From Spongospora subterranea f. sp. subterranea (lineage: Eukaryota; Endomyxa: Phytomyxea; Phytomyxea; Plasmodiophorida), in contig JAUGWO010000145.1 of the NCBI GenBank assembly GCA_049724395.1, positions 62,001 through 126,000 on the forward strand: a DNA stretch of 64,000 nt. Direction: 5' to 3'. Every line of letters starts with the position of its first letter. The stretch's first letter is position 1. Positions 46,232 through 58,579 of this stretch are shown one piece after another. The position numbers were made by a program, and so were the translations under genes. The notes under the pieces are model-generated. The model saw nothing but the letters and a program-made list of their open reading frames with translations, was not told the origin of the DNA and ran no database searches.

Positions 46232-47953
46232 GGCGTTTCTCTTGATTGCATGACATGAGAGGCTGCGGGTTACCTGCTATCAAGTGGGCTGTGGATTGAT
46301 GTGCTCATGTGGCGTTCTCTTGATTGCATGACATGAGAGGCTGCGGGTTACCTGCTATCAAGTGGGCTGTGGATTGATGTGCTCATGTGGCGTTCTCTTG
46401 ATTGCATGACATGAGAGGCTGCGGGTTACCTGCTATCAAGTGGGCTGTGGATTGATGTGCTCATGTGGCGTTCTCTTGATTGCATGACATGAGAGGCTGC
46501 GGGTTACCTGCTATCAAGTGCCTGTGGATTGATGTGCTCATGTGGCGTTCTCTTGATTGCATGACATGAGAGGCTGCGGGTTACCTGCTATCAAGTGGGC
46601 TGTGGATTGATGTGCTCATGTGGCGTTCTCTTGATTGCATGACATGAGAGGCTGCGGGTTACCTGCTATCAAGTGGGCTGTGGATTGATGTGCTCATGTG
46701 GCGTTCTCTTGATTGCATGACATGAGAGGCTGCGGGTTACCTGCTATCAAGTGGGCTGTGGATTGATGTGCTCATGTGGCGTTCTCTTGATTGCATGACA
46801 TGAGAGGCTGCGGGTTACCTGCTATCAAGTGGGCTGTGGATTGATGTGCTCATGTGGCGTTCTCTTGATTGCATGACATGAGAGGCTGCGGGTTACCTGC
46901 TATCAAGTGGGCTGTGGATTGATGTGCTCATGTGGCGTTCTCTTGATTGCATGACATGAGAGGCTGCGGGTTACCTGCTATCAAGTGGGCTGTGGATTGA
47001 TGTGCTCATGTGGCGTTCTCTTGATTGCATGACATGAGAGGCTGCGGGTTACCTGCTATCAAGTGGGCTGTGGATTGATGTGCTCATGTGGCGTTCTCTT
47101 GATTGCATGACATGAGAGGCTGCGGGTTACCTGCTATCAAGTGGCTGTGGATTGATGTGCTCATGTGGCGTTCTCTTGATTGCATGACATGAGAGGCTGC
47201 GGGTTACCTGCTATCAAGTGCCTGTGGATTGATGTGCTCATGTGGCGTTCTCTTGATTGCATGACATGAGAGGCTGCGGGTTACCTGCTATCAAGTGGCC
47301 TGTGGATTGATGTGCTCATGTGGCGTTCTCTTGATTGCATGACATGAGAGGCTGCGGGTTACCTGCTATCAAGTGGGCTGTGGATTGATGTGCTCATGTG
47401 GCATTGCGGGTTACCTGCTATCAAGTGGGCTGTGGATTGATGTGCTCATGTGGCGTTCTCTTGATTGCATGACATGAGAGGCTGCGGGTTACCTGCTATC
47501 AAGTGGGCTGTGGATTGATGTGCTCATGTGGCGTTCTCTTGATTGCATGACATGAGAGGCTGCGGGTTACCTGCTATCAAGTGCCTGTGGATTGATGTGC
47601 TCATGTGGCGTTCTCTTGATTGCATGACATGAGAGGCTGCGGGTTACCTGCTATCAAGTGGGCTGTGGATTGATGTGCTCATGTGGCGTTCTCTTGATTG
47701 CATGACATGAGAGGCTGCGGGTTACCTGCTATCAAGTGGGCTGTGGATTGATGTGCTCATGTGGCGTTCTCTTGATTGCATGACATGAGAGGCTGCGGGT
47801 TACCTGCTATCAAGTGGGCTGTGGATTGATGTGCTCATGTGGCGTTCTCTTGATTGCATGACATGAGAGGCTGCGGGTTACCTGCTATCAAGTGCCTGTG
47901 GATTGATGTGCTCATGTGGCGTTCTCTTGATTGCATGACATGAGAGGCTGCGG
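46232..47953. repeat. 78-bp satellite array, about 22 copies
   Basis: A nearly invariant 78-bp unit (starting gcgttctcttgattgcatga, then catgagaggctgcgggttac, ctgctatcaagtgggctgtg, gattgatgtgctcatgtg) repeats head to tail. A variant of 76-77 bp with caagtgcctgtgg or caagtggctgtgg instead of caagtgggctgtgg occurs at about 46518, 47140, 47217, 47295, 47580 and 47893; one copy near 47400 is truncated. Within the unit ttgat...atcaa form a loose inverted pair. No coding frame of note. Confidence 0.97.
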
Positions 47954-47987
47954 TGGTGGCCTTACACTAATACAATTATAGCCAATT

Positions 47988-50900
47988 ATGATAAGCGGCC
48001 TCATTGATGACAGTTGTATGGTGAACAATGACAATTGGTCACCAACAATTGAGAACTTAGATGTCGGATTTGGCAATGGTCAGGGCTTTACAAGATTATT
48101 GTTAACATCTGAACCTGAATTTGTTTCAGGGTTCTCGCTGCACGATGAACCCATTCACCCGGAAAGGGGTATCACGGCTGGGCAGCATGAGTTAGCCAAC
48201 AATGGCAGCTCCAAATTGTGTTTTACATGTGTGCTATTATGTCTTTCAACTCAGGATGATTTGTTCAAAGATTTAGTGTTGGATACCATGAACAAGGTAG
48301 AGCACTTCATAACGTGGAATCAGCACTAAACTTGATTTAGCATTTCTCCACGAATGCGGTTGCTGTGGCATTGTGGAAAAACCATGTTTTTTGTCGAGAT
48401 ATCATTACCCTATTGAGCACAAGTAAGATACATTTTTCACTTTTGTACTATGAGAATCAAAAACCTTGCTTTTACCAGTGCTCTTGAACAGCGTAGCCGA
48501 TACTCGTTTCAGTGACAAAATGCTAAAACTATTGTTTCACGTCATTGAAGTCTGCCCCCATGGACCTGCGGATGTTCTTACTTTCGCTTTCAATCAAGCC
48601 ATTGGAATTTTCGAGGTGGAGCCTCTAAATTTTCGGGTGTCCCTACCTTCGATAAGAGTTCTTTCTGGTTTGATTTGTATATTCAACACGCATCGTATCG
48701 CTCTTCCTGGGTATATATCAGAATTCCTCTTGAGAATAACAGCAACTTGGATGGCTAATCCTCCACAGCAAGCGTTATTTGAATATAGCTGGATGGTGCT
48801 GGAGCTTATCAAGGCAGACCTCAGGGTTTTTGGCAGTCTCCTCAACAATATCCCAGTTATCAATGCACTGCGAAACTCCACAGTACCAAGCATTACACAA
48901 AACCTTCTCGACAGTATCTACATTGTAGCGTCTACCTCGATTTCACTTCTTTGCGAGGATACTATTGCTGCCATCAACTGTCGTTTGTGCCTAGAACTGT
49001 CGACTTGCGTTGAGTCCAAGGTTTTTTCATCACCCATCAGTTTCCTCTTATTATCTTCTAATCATACGGTACTAGAGCATTATTTTGTTGGCCATGATAT
49101 TGAAGTGTTCTCCCAAAGTGTGCCTGGGATCATCTCCTGCATCTGTCGAATTACTGTTACAGCACTTAAATTCTTGCGATGACAAAACTACAGACGCGCA
49201 GCTTCTGAGTTCAGCTATTTGTGCTGCGGTGAAGGAACCTCTTTATGCAGCGGAAATGGATTACGGTAAATGCAGCTTAAAGTCTGACATCAATATCATG
49301 ATAGTCAAGTACAGCTCTGGATCTCGTTGTTGGTATGGCTACAGCAAATATTCGAGAGAGCAGATCTCACGTAGATTCACTGTTGGAGGTTCTTCAGTCG
49401 ATGGCCCAGTATCAAAGCCAAAAAATGGAGGATATCTTCAACGACGAGTGCCATGATGCGCTGGAGGAACTTATTTTCCTACTGCAACAACCTTTTTGCG
49501 ACAATGTGACTAACAGATCGAGTTGTATCAGATTTTTCTCGGTTTCAGTCGATGTGTTGAATGTGATATTGAGGGGTAGGTTGGTGAAGTCAAACTTGTG
49601 AGGCAGTGGGCATAAATTTTTTTTAAGTTCGCCTGCTAACTCACGAACTGCAAGAAGCCATTCTGGTAATTCTTGACACAATATGCTCCGGTTTGTTGCA
49701 ACATGTAGTCAACTATGAATTCATCTCCCAGGTACAACAATATTGCATCTACATAGGTTTTCACTTAAGAGTATGCAAAGGTGCTGATTTCAACAATCGT
49801 AGTGTTTCAAATATTTTTGTCGGTGGCGGCGCCTACGGTTTTCGCTTTTGCTGTCAAAGAAATTGCACTGCAGATTTTTCTTCCAGCTTTTGAAAATATA
49901 GCAAATCAAGCACAGTCTTGTACTAGGCTGGTGGATGAGTTTTACGAAGTTTTAGCATCCATCTGCCAGTATACAGGAGACGTGTCGTTTATATCCAATG
50001 GATCTCCTGTATTCAAGGTTTGGTGGGCATTAACTTTCTCTAGACCAGAAACAGGTGGCCGGTGTATTGGCCGTGTCCGGTTCATGCAGGTTCTGATGAT
50101 TGCGGGTGTCATCCCATATATTGACCATAACCTGGATGCTTGTTGGATGGATCGTTTGCCCGAGGTAGCAAGGAATGGAAGTAAGGAGAAGGAAATGTTT
50201 CTGATATTTTAAGTCTGACCTGCAGCCATAGTTGACCTTGAGAGACTTGGCAAACACATTTCAATACACGATCCCGGAGAAAATTTAGCTGTGGTTTGTA
50301 TGCTTTTATGGGGATTGAAGGCTCAAGCTGTTTCCAAGGTACCGTGCTTATGTTTGGTAGCTTCAATATCTTCATGAACCCACAGATTGACGCGGTTAAC
50401 GTTCTCTCGTTTATTGAAACTGCTGAGGAGTTACTTTTACTCCAGCAAAGCACTGTCTTCGATAGGCAGAAACTATTGACCTCAATTTATTCGTTCTTTA
50501 TCGCAGTAGAGATCGAAGTTCAATATTCCATTACGGCAGATTGTACTTCTTCATACTGTTTAAATGCCGTCAAGTTAGTTGAGCAGTTTCCTGAGTTACT
50601 ACTCACGTCATTCGTCCAGTACAAAAAAGTGTGGGATTGGATATGGAGCGATACGAAACATTCGGATGCCATTAACAGCATTCGTCAAACTATTGTCTTC
50701 AATCCAAGCTTTGATCGCGAATACTTACCAGCTCGATTGTCAACTCTATTGACGCTATGCAGTGCGATCAAACTTCCCGCTTCGGATGACAAACGGTGCT
50801 TCCTACTCAACACATACCAGCACTGTCTCGAGCAATACAACCCCGACTTTAAGCAAGATTATTCCTTTCTCAAATCAACCTTGGATCAGTTCCTTTCGGA

Positions 50901-52362
50901 GCGCGATGAGTCTTTCAAAGGTCACCTTGCTAAAATGCTTGTTACCACTTTTTTTCGCGTTCCAACGGCAATTCCGAAATCCTTCTTTGAACAAAATTGG
51001 CGTCATTTCAAACGAAACGTTCGGGTTTCAGATGAATATGAATTAAAACTGTTGCGATTGATTACACCGCAACGACCTGACGGCATGATTGATATTTGCT
51101 ACTGGAGGCTATCACGACAAGTACTAAACCACTGGCACGCTATGACAAGAACGACGCGAGAACTTGCTCTGTCTATTCTGCATGACCATATATGTTCTAT
51201 ACATGAGGCCCATGAAGCGCTGAACCGTGCTGGTGAGATTTGTTTAAAACTCACAGAACTGGCAACTACGGAACCGACGAGTGTGGCGTCAAGTTATGCT
51301 TTCGCTATTATAAGGCACATGATTTCCATAGGGAGCTTATCTTTAGGTCGGTCGATACTGTTTACGACAGCCACCACAGTTTCATTCGAGCTTTGTATGC
51401 GATTCGCTTCAGCGGCAATCATATCAATCGTCTGGGCAACTGAATCCGGAGAAAATCCTGTAGGTCCCTGTTCTCACTGACTCGTTGGTTTCTAATCATG
51501 GCCTCAGGCAGAATTTCTTTGCCTACTGCTTCTTTCTTCCCCATTGGCTTGGAAATCAGCAATCTTTACTACCTTTGCTTTGCATCTACCATATTTAGTG
51601 ACCTCGCAATCCAAGACCGATTACATCATCATGCTTTTTGCAGCAGCATTAACATATAATCCTACCAGAACATGGTACATGTTTTCCGAAGCTGAGCTTG
51701 CCAAGTTTATTGATTGCACTGCGACACAGCAAGTAGTGTCACCAACATCTCGTTATTGGGGAGCTCTGAACATCGTTGTTGTTCATATCTTGATTGACCA
51801 CAGAAGTGGTACGGAATTGATTCAGAGACATGGTCTTGGTGACATCTTGTCGACGCATGGAATTGAACCCCGATTAACAATTACCAAATCCGAGTTGATT
51901 TCAATTGAGAATTTGTTTTTCAACTTCAACTGCAAACGAGTTCTGACCGTAGCAAGCCCAGAATCGGCTTCTACTTCTCGCATGGAATTTTCCCCAGCCT
52001 TGTGTTTTCCGGATTTTCTGTATTCCAATTCTTCTTTGACTTGTTCATGGTCAGCTGCTTATGCTGCAAACACTGTCGCCAACAGCAGACGTCGACTAGT
52101 CTTCCGCACTGGTGTCAAGCTCTCCAAGAAGCTCGGCCTAAACGGTCCCGGATGCGTTGAGATGAAATGCAACTATTGCGGAGCTGGAGGGTTCAATACA
52201 AAGACAAAACATGCACATATCAGAAAGTGCCACTGGACCTTCAAATGCGAAGTTTGCGTCCTCACGTTCATCACAGAGAAAAGGTTTTCAGAACATATCT
52301 TAGCAAAACATGGAGAAAACCAAGTCATGCCGCAAGAGAAACGCATGGTAAAACGGATATAA
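47988..52362 (+). CDS. Large helical protein ending in paired C2H2 zinc fingers
   Basis: Plus-strand exons from about 47988 (MISGLIDDSCMVNNDNWSPT) through 48466-49180, 49200-49600, 49690-50030, 50220-51448 and 51497-52362. A 48-nt intron (51449-51496) joins the helical body to the last exon in frame. The body is a long series of amphipathic helices typical of an alpha-solenoid (for example LLFHVIEVCPHGPADVLTFA, LLSTLLTLCSAIKL-like stretches, TTRELALSILHDHICSIHEA), over 1,000 residues in all. The C-terminus has MKCNYCGAGGFNTKTKHAHI, KCHWTFKCEVC and HILAKHGEN: two C2H2-type fingers. I do not recognise a named family; transport receptors, nucleolar scaffolds and PI-kinase-like N-termini all share such solenoids. 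Exon limits in 49200-50290 are tentative. Confidence 0.5.
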
Positions 52363-52419
52363 CACACTTGTAATTGATAAATTTTGTTTCGTGAAAAATT
52401 GCAGCACGACGTATTGTGA

Positions 52420-53774
52420 TTACACAGGCTTGCCCTCTTGACGTGCAGTTGCTGAGCTACCACCCAATCCAAACCAAGACGCAATAGACTTAATGGCTCC
52501 GGTGCCTTCATTCGACTTCTTGGCATTCCCAATCTTTTGCTCTCGCAGCACCTTGTTCCGAGCCATTCGATGTTCGATGAACTTCTGTACGCCGTCAACT
52601 CCAGGATATTGACGAAGTACTTCTCTAACGTCGGTTACATCATCTGCGACAATACTCTCTAGAACCGGAATAAGTTGAAGTAAAGCAACATCTTCGGAAT
52701 CGCCCTCGAACTTCTTGATCTGTATACCATTGTGGGGATGCATCGAGAATGCCTCTGGTTCATCATCGACTATAATGACTTTCGCCAAATCACGGTTGAG
52801 CTTGGAAAGGTCTTTGATATGAACTCCCTTTCTGTAGGTTGTTGCATCTCTATACAGGCGATGAGTTATAACGCGATGACGATCTAGCTGCGTCAGTAAA
52901 GGCTCAAGAACTGCTTGATGACCAGACGAGAAGGTGCAAATCTCATAACCCGCTTGAAACATTCCTGAATTCGACATTGTTTCAGAAAGTTTGACGATCA
53001 ATCAAACTGTGACCGACTTAATAGAAATAAATCCACATTGGGTCGCTTGACAGGGCGCCAACCAACACCGCGTTGATATTCATTGAACACTAACGACCCT
53101 TCAACATCAAGAACTAGGGTCCGAGGGATGTTCCCGAAAGCCTGCGTTCATAGACGGCACCCTTTTTCAGCACAAATACAGCCCAATGGAATACAGCAGC
53201 AATCTTACATCTGGTGGTGCAGGAGGAAGTAAGATCTCGGAGCTGGGATCAGCGAAATCCGATACCACTTCGTTGAACATACTCGAGATTTTCTGTTTGA
53301 CAGCAACGAAGGGCCATAAAACTGAGCGAGTAGTTAAAAAAACAAATGGCAGGAAAACCCATTTTTTGATATACCCGCATTGACTGTTCTGTCGAAAATC
53401 GTAGTTTCATGGTCGATATGATCGTTGGCCAATGACTATAATGAACAACGTATATTAGACGATGACCGTTTAATGGCGATAGAGTGACTACTGACATAAT
53501 TCCCCCCAGGAATATGCTGCTTATCCTGTTGTTTGCGATATTCACTGTAATAATATCCACCGGCTAGAACTGATGCCAAACCAGACCCAATCACAAACAG
53601 GCGATTCCCCGATAACGGTGATGACGCACTTCGAACTGCAGAAACTAGAGCAAGAAGGACGTGGAGGATGAGCCAGATCCGATGATAACCCTTGTTATAT
53701 ATATTACCTATTGGCCTGATATGTCTTGTGGACCCTATATGAACAGACAATCGTCTAGAGAGTAAGGACGCCAT
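52420..53774 (-). CDS. TIM50: TIM50, mitochondrial TIM23 presequence receptor
   Basis: TIM50 receives precursors in the intermembrane space and hands them to the TIM23 channel. The start at 53774 (MASLLSRRLSVHIGSTRHIR) gives a basic presequence; a membrane span follows (FVIGSGLASVLAGGYYY). After introns, exon 53210-53310 gives SDFADPSSEILLPPAPPD (the family Pro-rich 'LLPD..PPP' lead-in), exon 53018-53141 gives RTLVLDVEGSLVFIEYQRG then GWRPVKRPNVDLFLL, and exon 52420-52964 gives YEICTFSSG, VHIKDLSKLNRDLAKVIIVD and RLIPVLESI-like LLQLIPVLESI. The phrase KDLSKLNRDL is diagnostic. Introns 52965-53017 (53 nt) and 53142-53209 (68 nt) are clean GT-AG. The HAD DxDxT motif is DVEGS here, so it is not a phosphatase, as in fungal TIM50. 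Confidence 0.93.
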
Positions 53775-53849
53775 TCCCGGTCCACAATCACTGCAGTGCC
53801 GAGAGCCCGAGTTGGCAATCACGGACCATGGCCAGGCCAATGGGGATTG

Positions 53850-54677
53850 CCGTACAGGGCCAGTATTATGACTATGGGGCTCTCCGCTTTTGTCAAATCA
53901 GCTAAATGTATTGGGTAGAGAGGTTCGTTCGTTCATATTACCGTTGATAAATGGGCAATTGGTCCACCAATCCCCCTCAAATGCCTTATCTTGAATTGGC
54001 CAGTCCATCCGACAAATTAGTTTTGAACACCTTTTTGGGTCGCCCATCACGGTTTCACTTAGACCAATTTTTTGTGGTTAATGGACTGAGTGAATAATGA
54101 TTATTTTGGACAGGTCTATGATCTATCTACGAGGGTGTTTATTCATATGAATAGTTAAACCCGATAGAGGATATTGATTTTGGGTAATGGTCATGATGGA
54201 CAATAGATTACTACCGGACAGCAATGTTCTGGCTGAATAGCAATGACTGATTATGATCATGAATCACATCACCTCGTGCATTGCCCGACTTCCTATCACG
54301 TACTGCCGGTTTGAAAGCGATATCGTGATTCACTAACAATGGCCATTGTGATATGTGTCAGGCACATGCAGGCGTGCGACACCATATGAGAGTGAGCCGA
54401 TATCCTATCGAGGGCGTTGGTTGGTTGGTTGGCAGCGATTGTGGCAATACAGTCGATATATCTGATGTGTGTGTGTGTTGTTCTGGACAGTTGTGGTGTC
54501 TCTCACTTCACTCTGAACCTCCTTCCCCTCTGTGACCTTATCTCTCGTGCTCCTCCTTAATCTCTACAACACCACCACCAACAATTCCTCTTCACGACCG
54601 ACACTCCATCCCCCGTCGTCATCTCCCACCACTCCCCAATTTCTCAACGGCCTTAAATCATATTCCTTGTCTAACGA
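53850..54677. other. Intergenic region between divergent TIM50 and GT69 genes
   Basis: About 0.8 kb with a short (GT)n run near 54468-54478. A plus frame at 54353-54535 has no domain. It probably contains both promoters; no motif is convincing. Confidence 0.4.
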
Positions 54678-55892
54678 ATGCTGCGAATGCGTCGCCAAGG
54701 CGGATCGTTATCGCCATCTAAAGTGCAATGTTCTCCTGGCACTATCGAATCCGGTCGTTTTATCAGTAATCAATACTTGTGCCGGTTCATGTTCCTGGCC
54801 CTGATCGTGATCCTATTCTATCTCCCCACGACCTTAACCCGTCACCTTCTCACCTATAAGCGATATTACGAATTACCCAATCAGGATATGGCCCAGTTCT
54901 GTCCAAGGCGCTATCCGGGTTCTAAGCTGGATCTGGGCCCAGGATCGTACTTCATCGCCCTCAATCTGCACAATAGCGAGAAGGTGGTGACCTATATTAT
55001 CCCTCAGATCCAGCGCCTTATCGACGCCCTCGGCCCCGACCGAATATTCATTTCGATATACGAGAGCGGTAGTGTCGACAATACCGCTCAATGGTTGAGA
55101 ATATATCGACAGTTTCTCGACTCCCATCACATTCCTAACGAGGTCATCTCCGATCAACGCTCCCGTAGTCAACAACAGCACCGAATCGATTATCTGTCGA
55201 TAATCAGGAATACGGTCATGGCCCCATTATATCAACACCGATTTAAACCCGATTACGTCGTGTTCATCAATGATGTTGTAGGTGGATCACTAATCCCCAT
55301 ATCCTATTCCCCCCTGATCTTATACCGCCCTCCCTAGTTCTTCTGTGCAGAGGACGTCTCCCGTCTTGGCCAGCGCCTTATCCAAGGTCCTCATATCAAT
55401 ATGGCGTGTGGTCTCGATCTGGTCTCTGAGCCCCATTCCGAGATCCTGTTCTATGATAAATGGGCGGCCAGAGATATAACAGGTGCAATCCTAAGCGGGA
55501 ATTACCCCTTCTTCTCCCGCGCTCAAGACGTCAATCGCATCAAAGCGGGATTACCTGTACCGGTTTACGCCTGTTGGAACGGTCTAACGGTCGTCAAGGC
55601 GAAGGTGTTCGACACGGTCCGGTTCCGATCAGCCCCAGATGGCGCTTGTCTATCGTCGGAATGCACATTATTCTGTCAGGATGTGTGGAAGGCGACACCT
55701 GGCAATATCATTATCGATCCGGCTGTTGTTGTCGTATATGATGAGTATTCGGCCGCGCGTCTCATGAACTTCCCGATCGCCGGTATTGGGGATTCGTCGA
55801 TACCGATTGTGGGAACGTCGCCCAATCCCGAACCGGCGCCCTTGTTTTATGATTGCATGCCAATGATTGGGGTCAATTCTGAGGCTCACTGA
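54678..55892 (+). CDS. GT69 alpha-1,3-mannosyltransferase-like protein (CMT1/CAP59 family)
   Basis: GT69 enzymes are Golgi type II membrane glycosyltransferases known mainly from fungi, where CMT1 adds alpha-1,3-mannose. Two exons (54678-55277 and 55338-55892) with a 60-nt intron. A short cytosolic part and a signal anchor (FMFLALIVILFYLPTTL) are followed by YFIALNLHNSEKVVTYIIPQ, RIFISIYESGSVDNTAQWL, DYVVFINDV, then after the intron FFCAEDVSRL and MACGLDL, matching the family order 'FIALNLHNNE..IP', 'V..SIYESGS.D.T', 'LFLNDVYFC.EDIL.L', 'AACALDF'. NDV is in the place of the metal-binding site. LSSECTLFCQDVW and PAVVVVYD match the C-terminal conserved block ('SECxLLCxDLW', 'v..VY'). About 385 residues. 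The specific linkage is inferred only. Confidence 0.88.
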
Positions 55893-56100
55893 GGCGTCAC
55901 GATTGCGATTCCTACAGGAGTCGTCATCGCGTTCACTCAATTGTTGGGGGTTTGGCCATCCGTTGCACATATCGAATAGATATGATGTCGCAGCCTGATT
56001 TCATCACGTCAGATCATTAAAACATATCTATTTCAGATCGATAACCGGCTCATCAATGTCGAGGCCCCGATTACTTTACTCCAAACCAATGATCAAATTG

Positions 56101-56360
56101 TTTCCTTGTAATTGTTCTTCCCTTTCCTTGTAATTGTTCTTCCCTTTCCTTGTAATTGTTCTTCCCTTTCCTTGTAATTGTTCTTCCCTTTCCTTGTAAT
56201 TGTTCTTCCCTTTCCTTGTAATTGTTCTTCCCTTTCCTTGTAATTGTTCTTCCCTTTCCTTGTAATTGTTCTTCCCTTTCCTTGTAATTGTTCTTCCCTT
56301 TCCTTGTAATTGTTCTTCCCTTTCCTTGTAATTGTTCTTCCCTTTCCTTGTAATTGTTCC
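56101..56360. repeat. 22-bp tandem repeat, about 12 copies
   Basis: ccttgtaattgttcttcccttt repeats exactly from about 56104 to 56359. Because 22 is not a multiple of 3 and the unit has no stop in any minus-strand frame, the minus strand stays open in all frames; the resulting Lys/Glu/Gln-rich translation (period 22 residues) is probably not a gene. Confidence 0.95.
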
Positions 56361-56409
56361 AGCAACAGTTTGAAGTAGAGAATGATCAGACTGAACAGAG
56401 CGTGTCATA

Positions 56410-58570
56410 ATTTGGGTGTCTCTGGTTGTGCTGCGATTGCTGCTTGTGCCGCCTGTTCCTACTCGCTGTTCTTTATTTCAGATTCACTGGTTCGTTGCCC
56501 AGAACAGATAAAGATGATATTTGGTGAGTGTGTGTTATACAATCATCTCTGATTGCGACTGAGCTGTGTGCAAGTACAGGACGTGTTCCTTGGCCTAAAC
56601 TGGGCCCTTTTAAAACACAGATTGGTCACAATGGGTCGCTAAAGGTCTCATCTTATCTTTATAGATAGCTGGATTAAAACAAGATCGCAAACGATAGTAG
56701 AACTGTACGAGCAATGTCTTTAACGTTGAGACGGATGAACTTGGGGAGGTTCTTAAAGATCAGAATGGTTTTTCCACGAGAAGTCAACGTGAGCATTACG
56801 CCATGAGGATGGATGAAAGGTTGCATTGTGCCCTTGAATTGCTCAGGTCAACGTATTTGACCTCAATCAACCTTGTTTGTGGAATGTGATGATGTTGAGC
56901 ATGTATCATGCCATTAATCACGATATCAGTTAACGACTCCATGCTGCATGCCTTTCATCAACCAATGAAACTCCTTCATGTTCCAAACACATATTCCGTT
57001 ATGAGACACCAGGTCATAATCAACTTTATTATGGTGGATCCAAGAAACTGCAACAAGTCTGATCTTTTGACTCAACAGGATTTAGATCCAAAAATTTAGC
57101 GAAAAGGGGCAGAAATGATATCAATTTGAACAATGGCATGCGATTTGCGGGAACGAACAATTCAATTGTGTTCGGTCTCTAAAATCATCACACCTCATAA
57201 AGCAATTAAAATTGGACGCTGCGATGAAATATCGCTTTCACTATCAATCAATTCATCTTTTGTTGTTGAATGTGGCCCATGTTCGGCCATAAACCGTTTA
57301 CTACTGGCAAAAACTCAAACCGATATTGATATTCCTCATGGTGGTCGCATACGGCAGATACTAATATTCTTGCCAGACAAATAAAATCTGTTATGTGAGG
57401 CAATTGATTAATTTGAGTATGCGCCCCCAGCTGCAAATGTTTTTCTTTTCGTCGGTGCCAAATCCTACTCGGAACAGCGGAAAAACAAATGATAACTACT
57501 TTTGATGAAATTCAAAAAATATTCAATAAAAAATACTAGTATATCAGAAAAACTCTGTATGAAATCTATATGAAATTCACATAGAAACTTGGTATAATAA
57601 CATTATTTTCTTTTTGGTTCAACATAAAAAACATACGTCGTTTCAAAAATCGCAGATTACGAGCAATTTTTTACGAGCTTTTAAGAATGTGGATAATTTG
57701 AATTTGGGATGAGAAACTGGTTGGGTAAAATTGATGGTAGATGTTTAGGACAAAGTTGAAGATTGATGATCAACTGGTTGAGAATGTTATGAGATTGATA
57801 ATGAGGTGGCGGAAATGATTATTGATGAATGATGATGAATTGAACGAATAAATCTAAATTATACTAACTGGGGCCTTGGCTGCTCTTCCTTTACTTGCAA
57901 GTTCATCCTAGACATAAAACCCAGAAGGCCATCGTTGTCATTGCAATCACCTCTCATATCTGACTACCCCATTAGGTGCATATCCAACAACACCTGTAGT
58001 GACCTGCAATTTCAACGGAGGTCAAACCAGTTCAATGGACGGTTCAGCAAAGCGAGTCGACAATAAGGTTGTCCTAGCCATTCAGATTAAGTTCAATGTT
58101 CACATATAACCGAACGCACAATGCTGCCGAAAACGATGTTGTTTTGAAGAAGGAATTATTTTTGCGAGAATCAGAGTAATTGAAGATGCCCTTCCTATTC
58201 GCTGATCCTGGTGGCATTATAGCGAACGAACTCAGGCATTATGGTCAACATAAAGTTCAATAATGTTGGAGGAAATCCTTTGCCGTAATACCAGCCATCG
58301 TAATCAGACAATCTGTTGATATCAAACAGACTGCCATCTATCGCCTAACAACAACCTGGAAATCCACTCGTATCCCTGGAGGCGGAACCCATCTTGATCT
58401 GATTGCGGAAAGCAACATCCACGACCTGTTTTACAGATCGGAGAGGTGTCGGTTTGCTCATACCGAAAGCATAGCGGTGGTTGGTTCATCCCCCTCAAAC
58501 TAAACCCAATATTAGTGCATCACTACCGTATAACGTACTGGACCACTGTTCCTCTCTTAAATCACGTCCA
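56410..58570. other. Gene-poor AT-rich region
   Basis: About 2.2 kb. Short frames (56908-57099, 57133-57384 plus) have no domain. The part 57480-57850 is strongly AT-rich with many ATGA/TGAT motifs. No RNA gene or repeat array is seen. Confidence 0.45.
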
Positions 58571-58579
58571 ACTTAAGTT

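Noticed and set aside
46232-47953. CRISPR-like array
   Set aside because: The repeats are directly adjoining with no unique spacers, and the sequence is eukaryotic; it is a satellite.
56076-56408. Lys/Glu-rich repeat protein frame on the minus strand
   Set aside because: It is the translation of a 22-bp tandem repeat that happens to lack stops; no start context, domain or splice partner.
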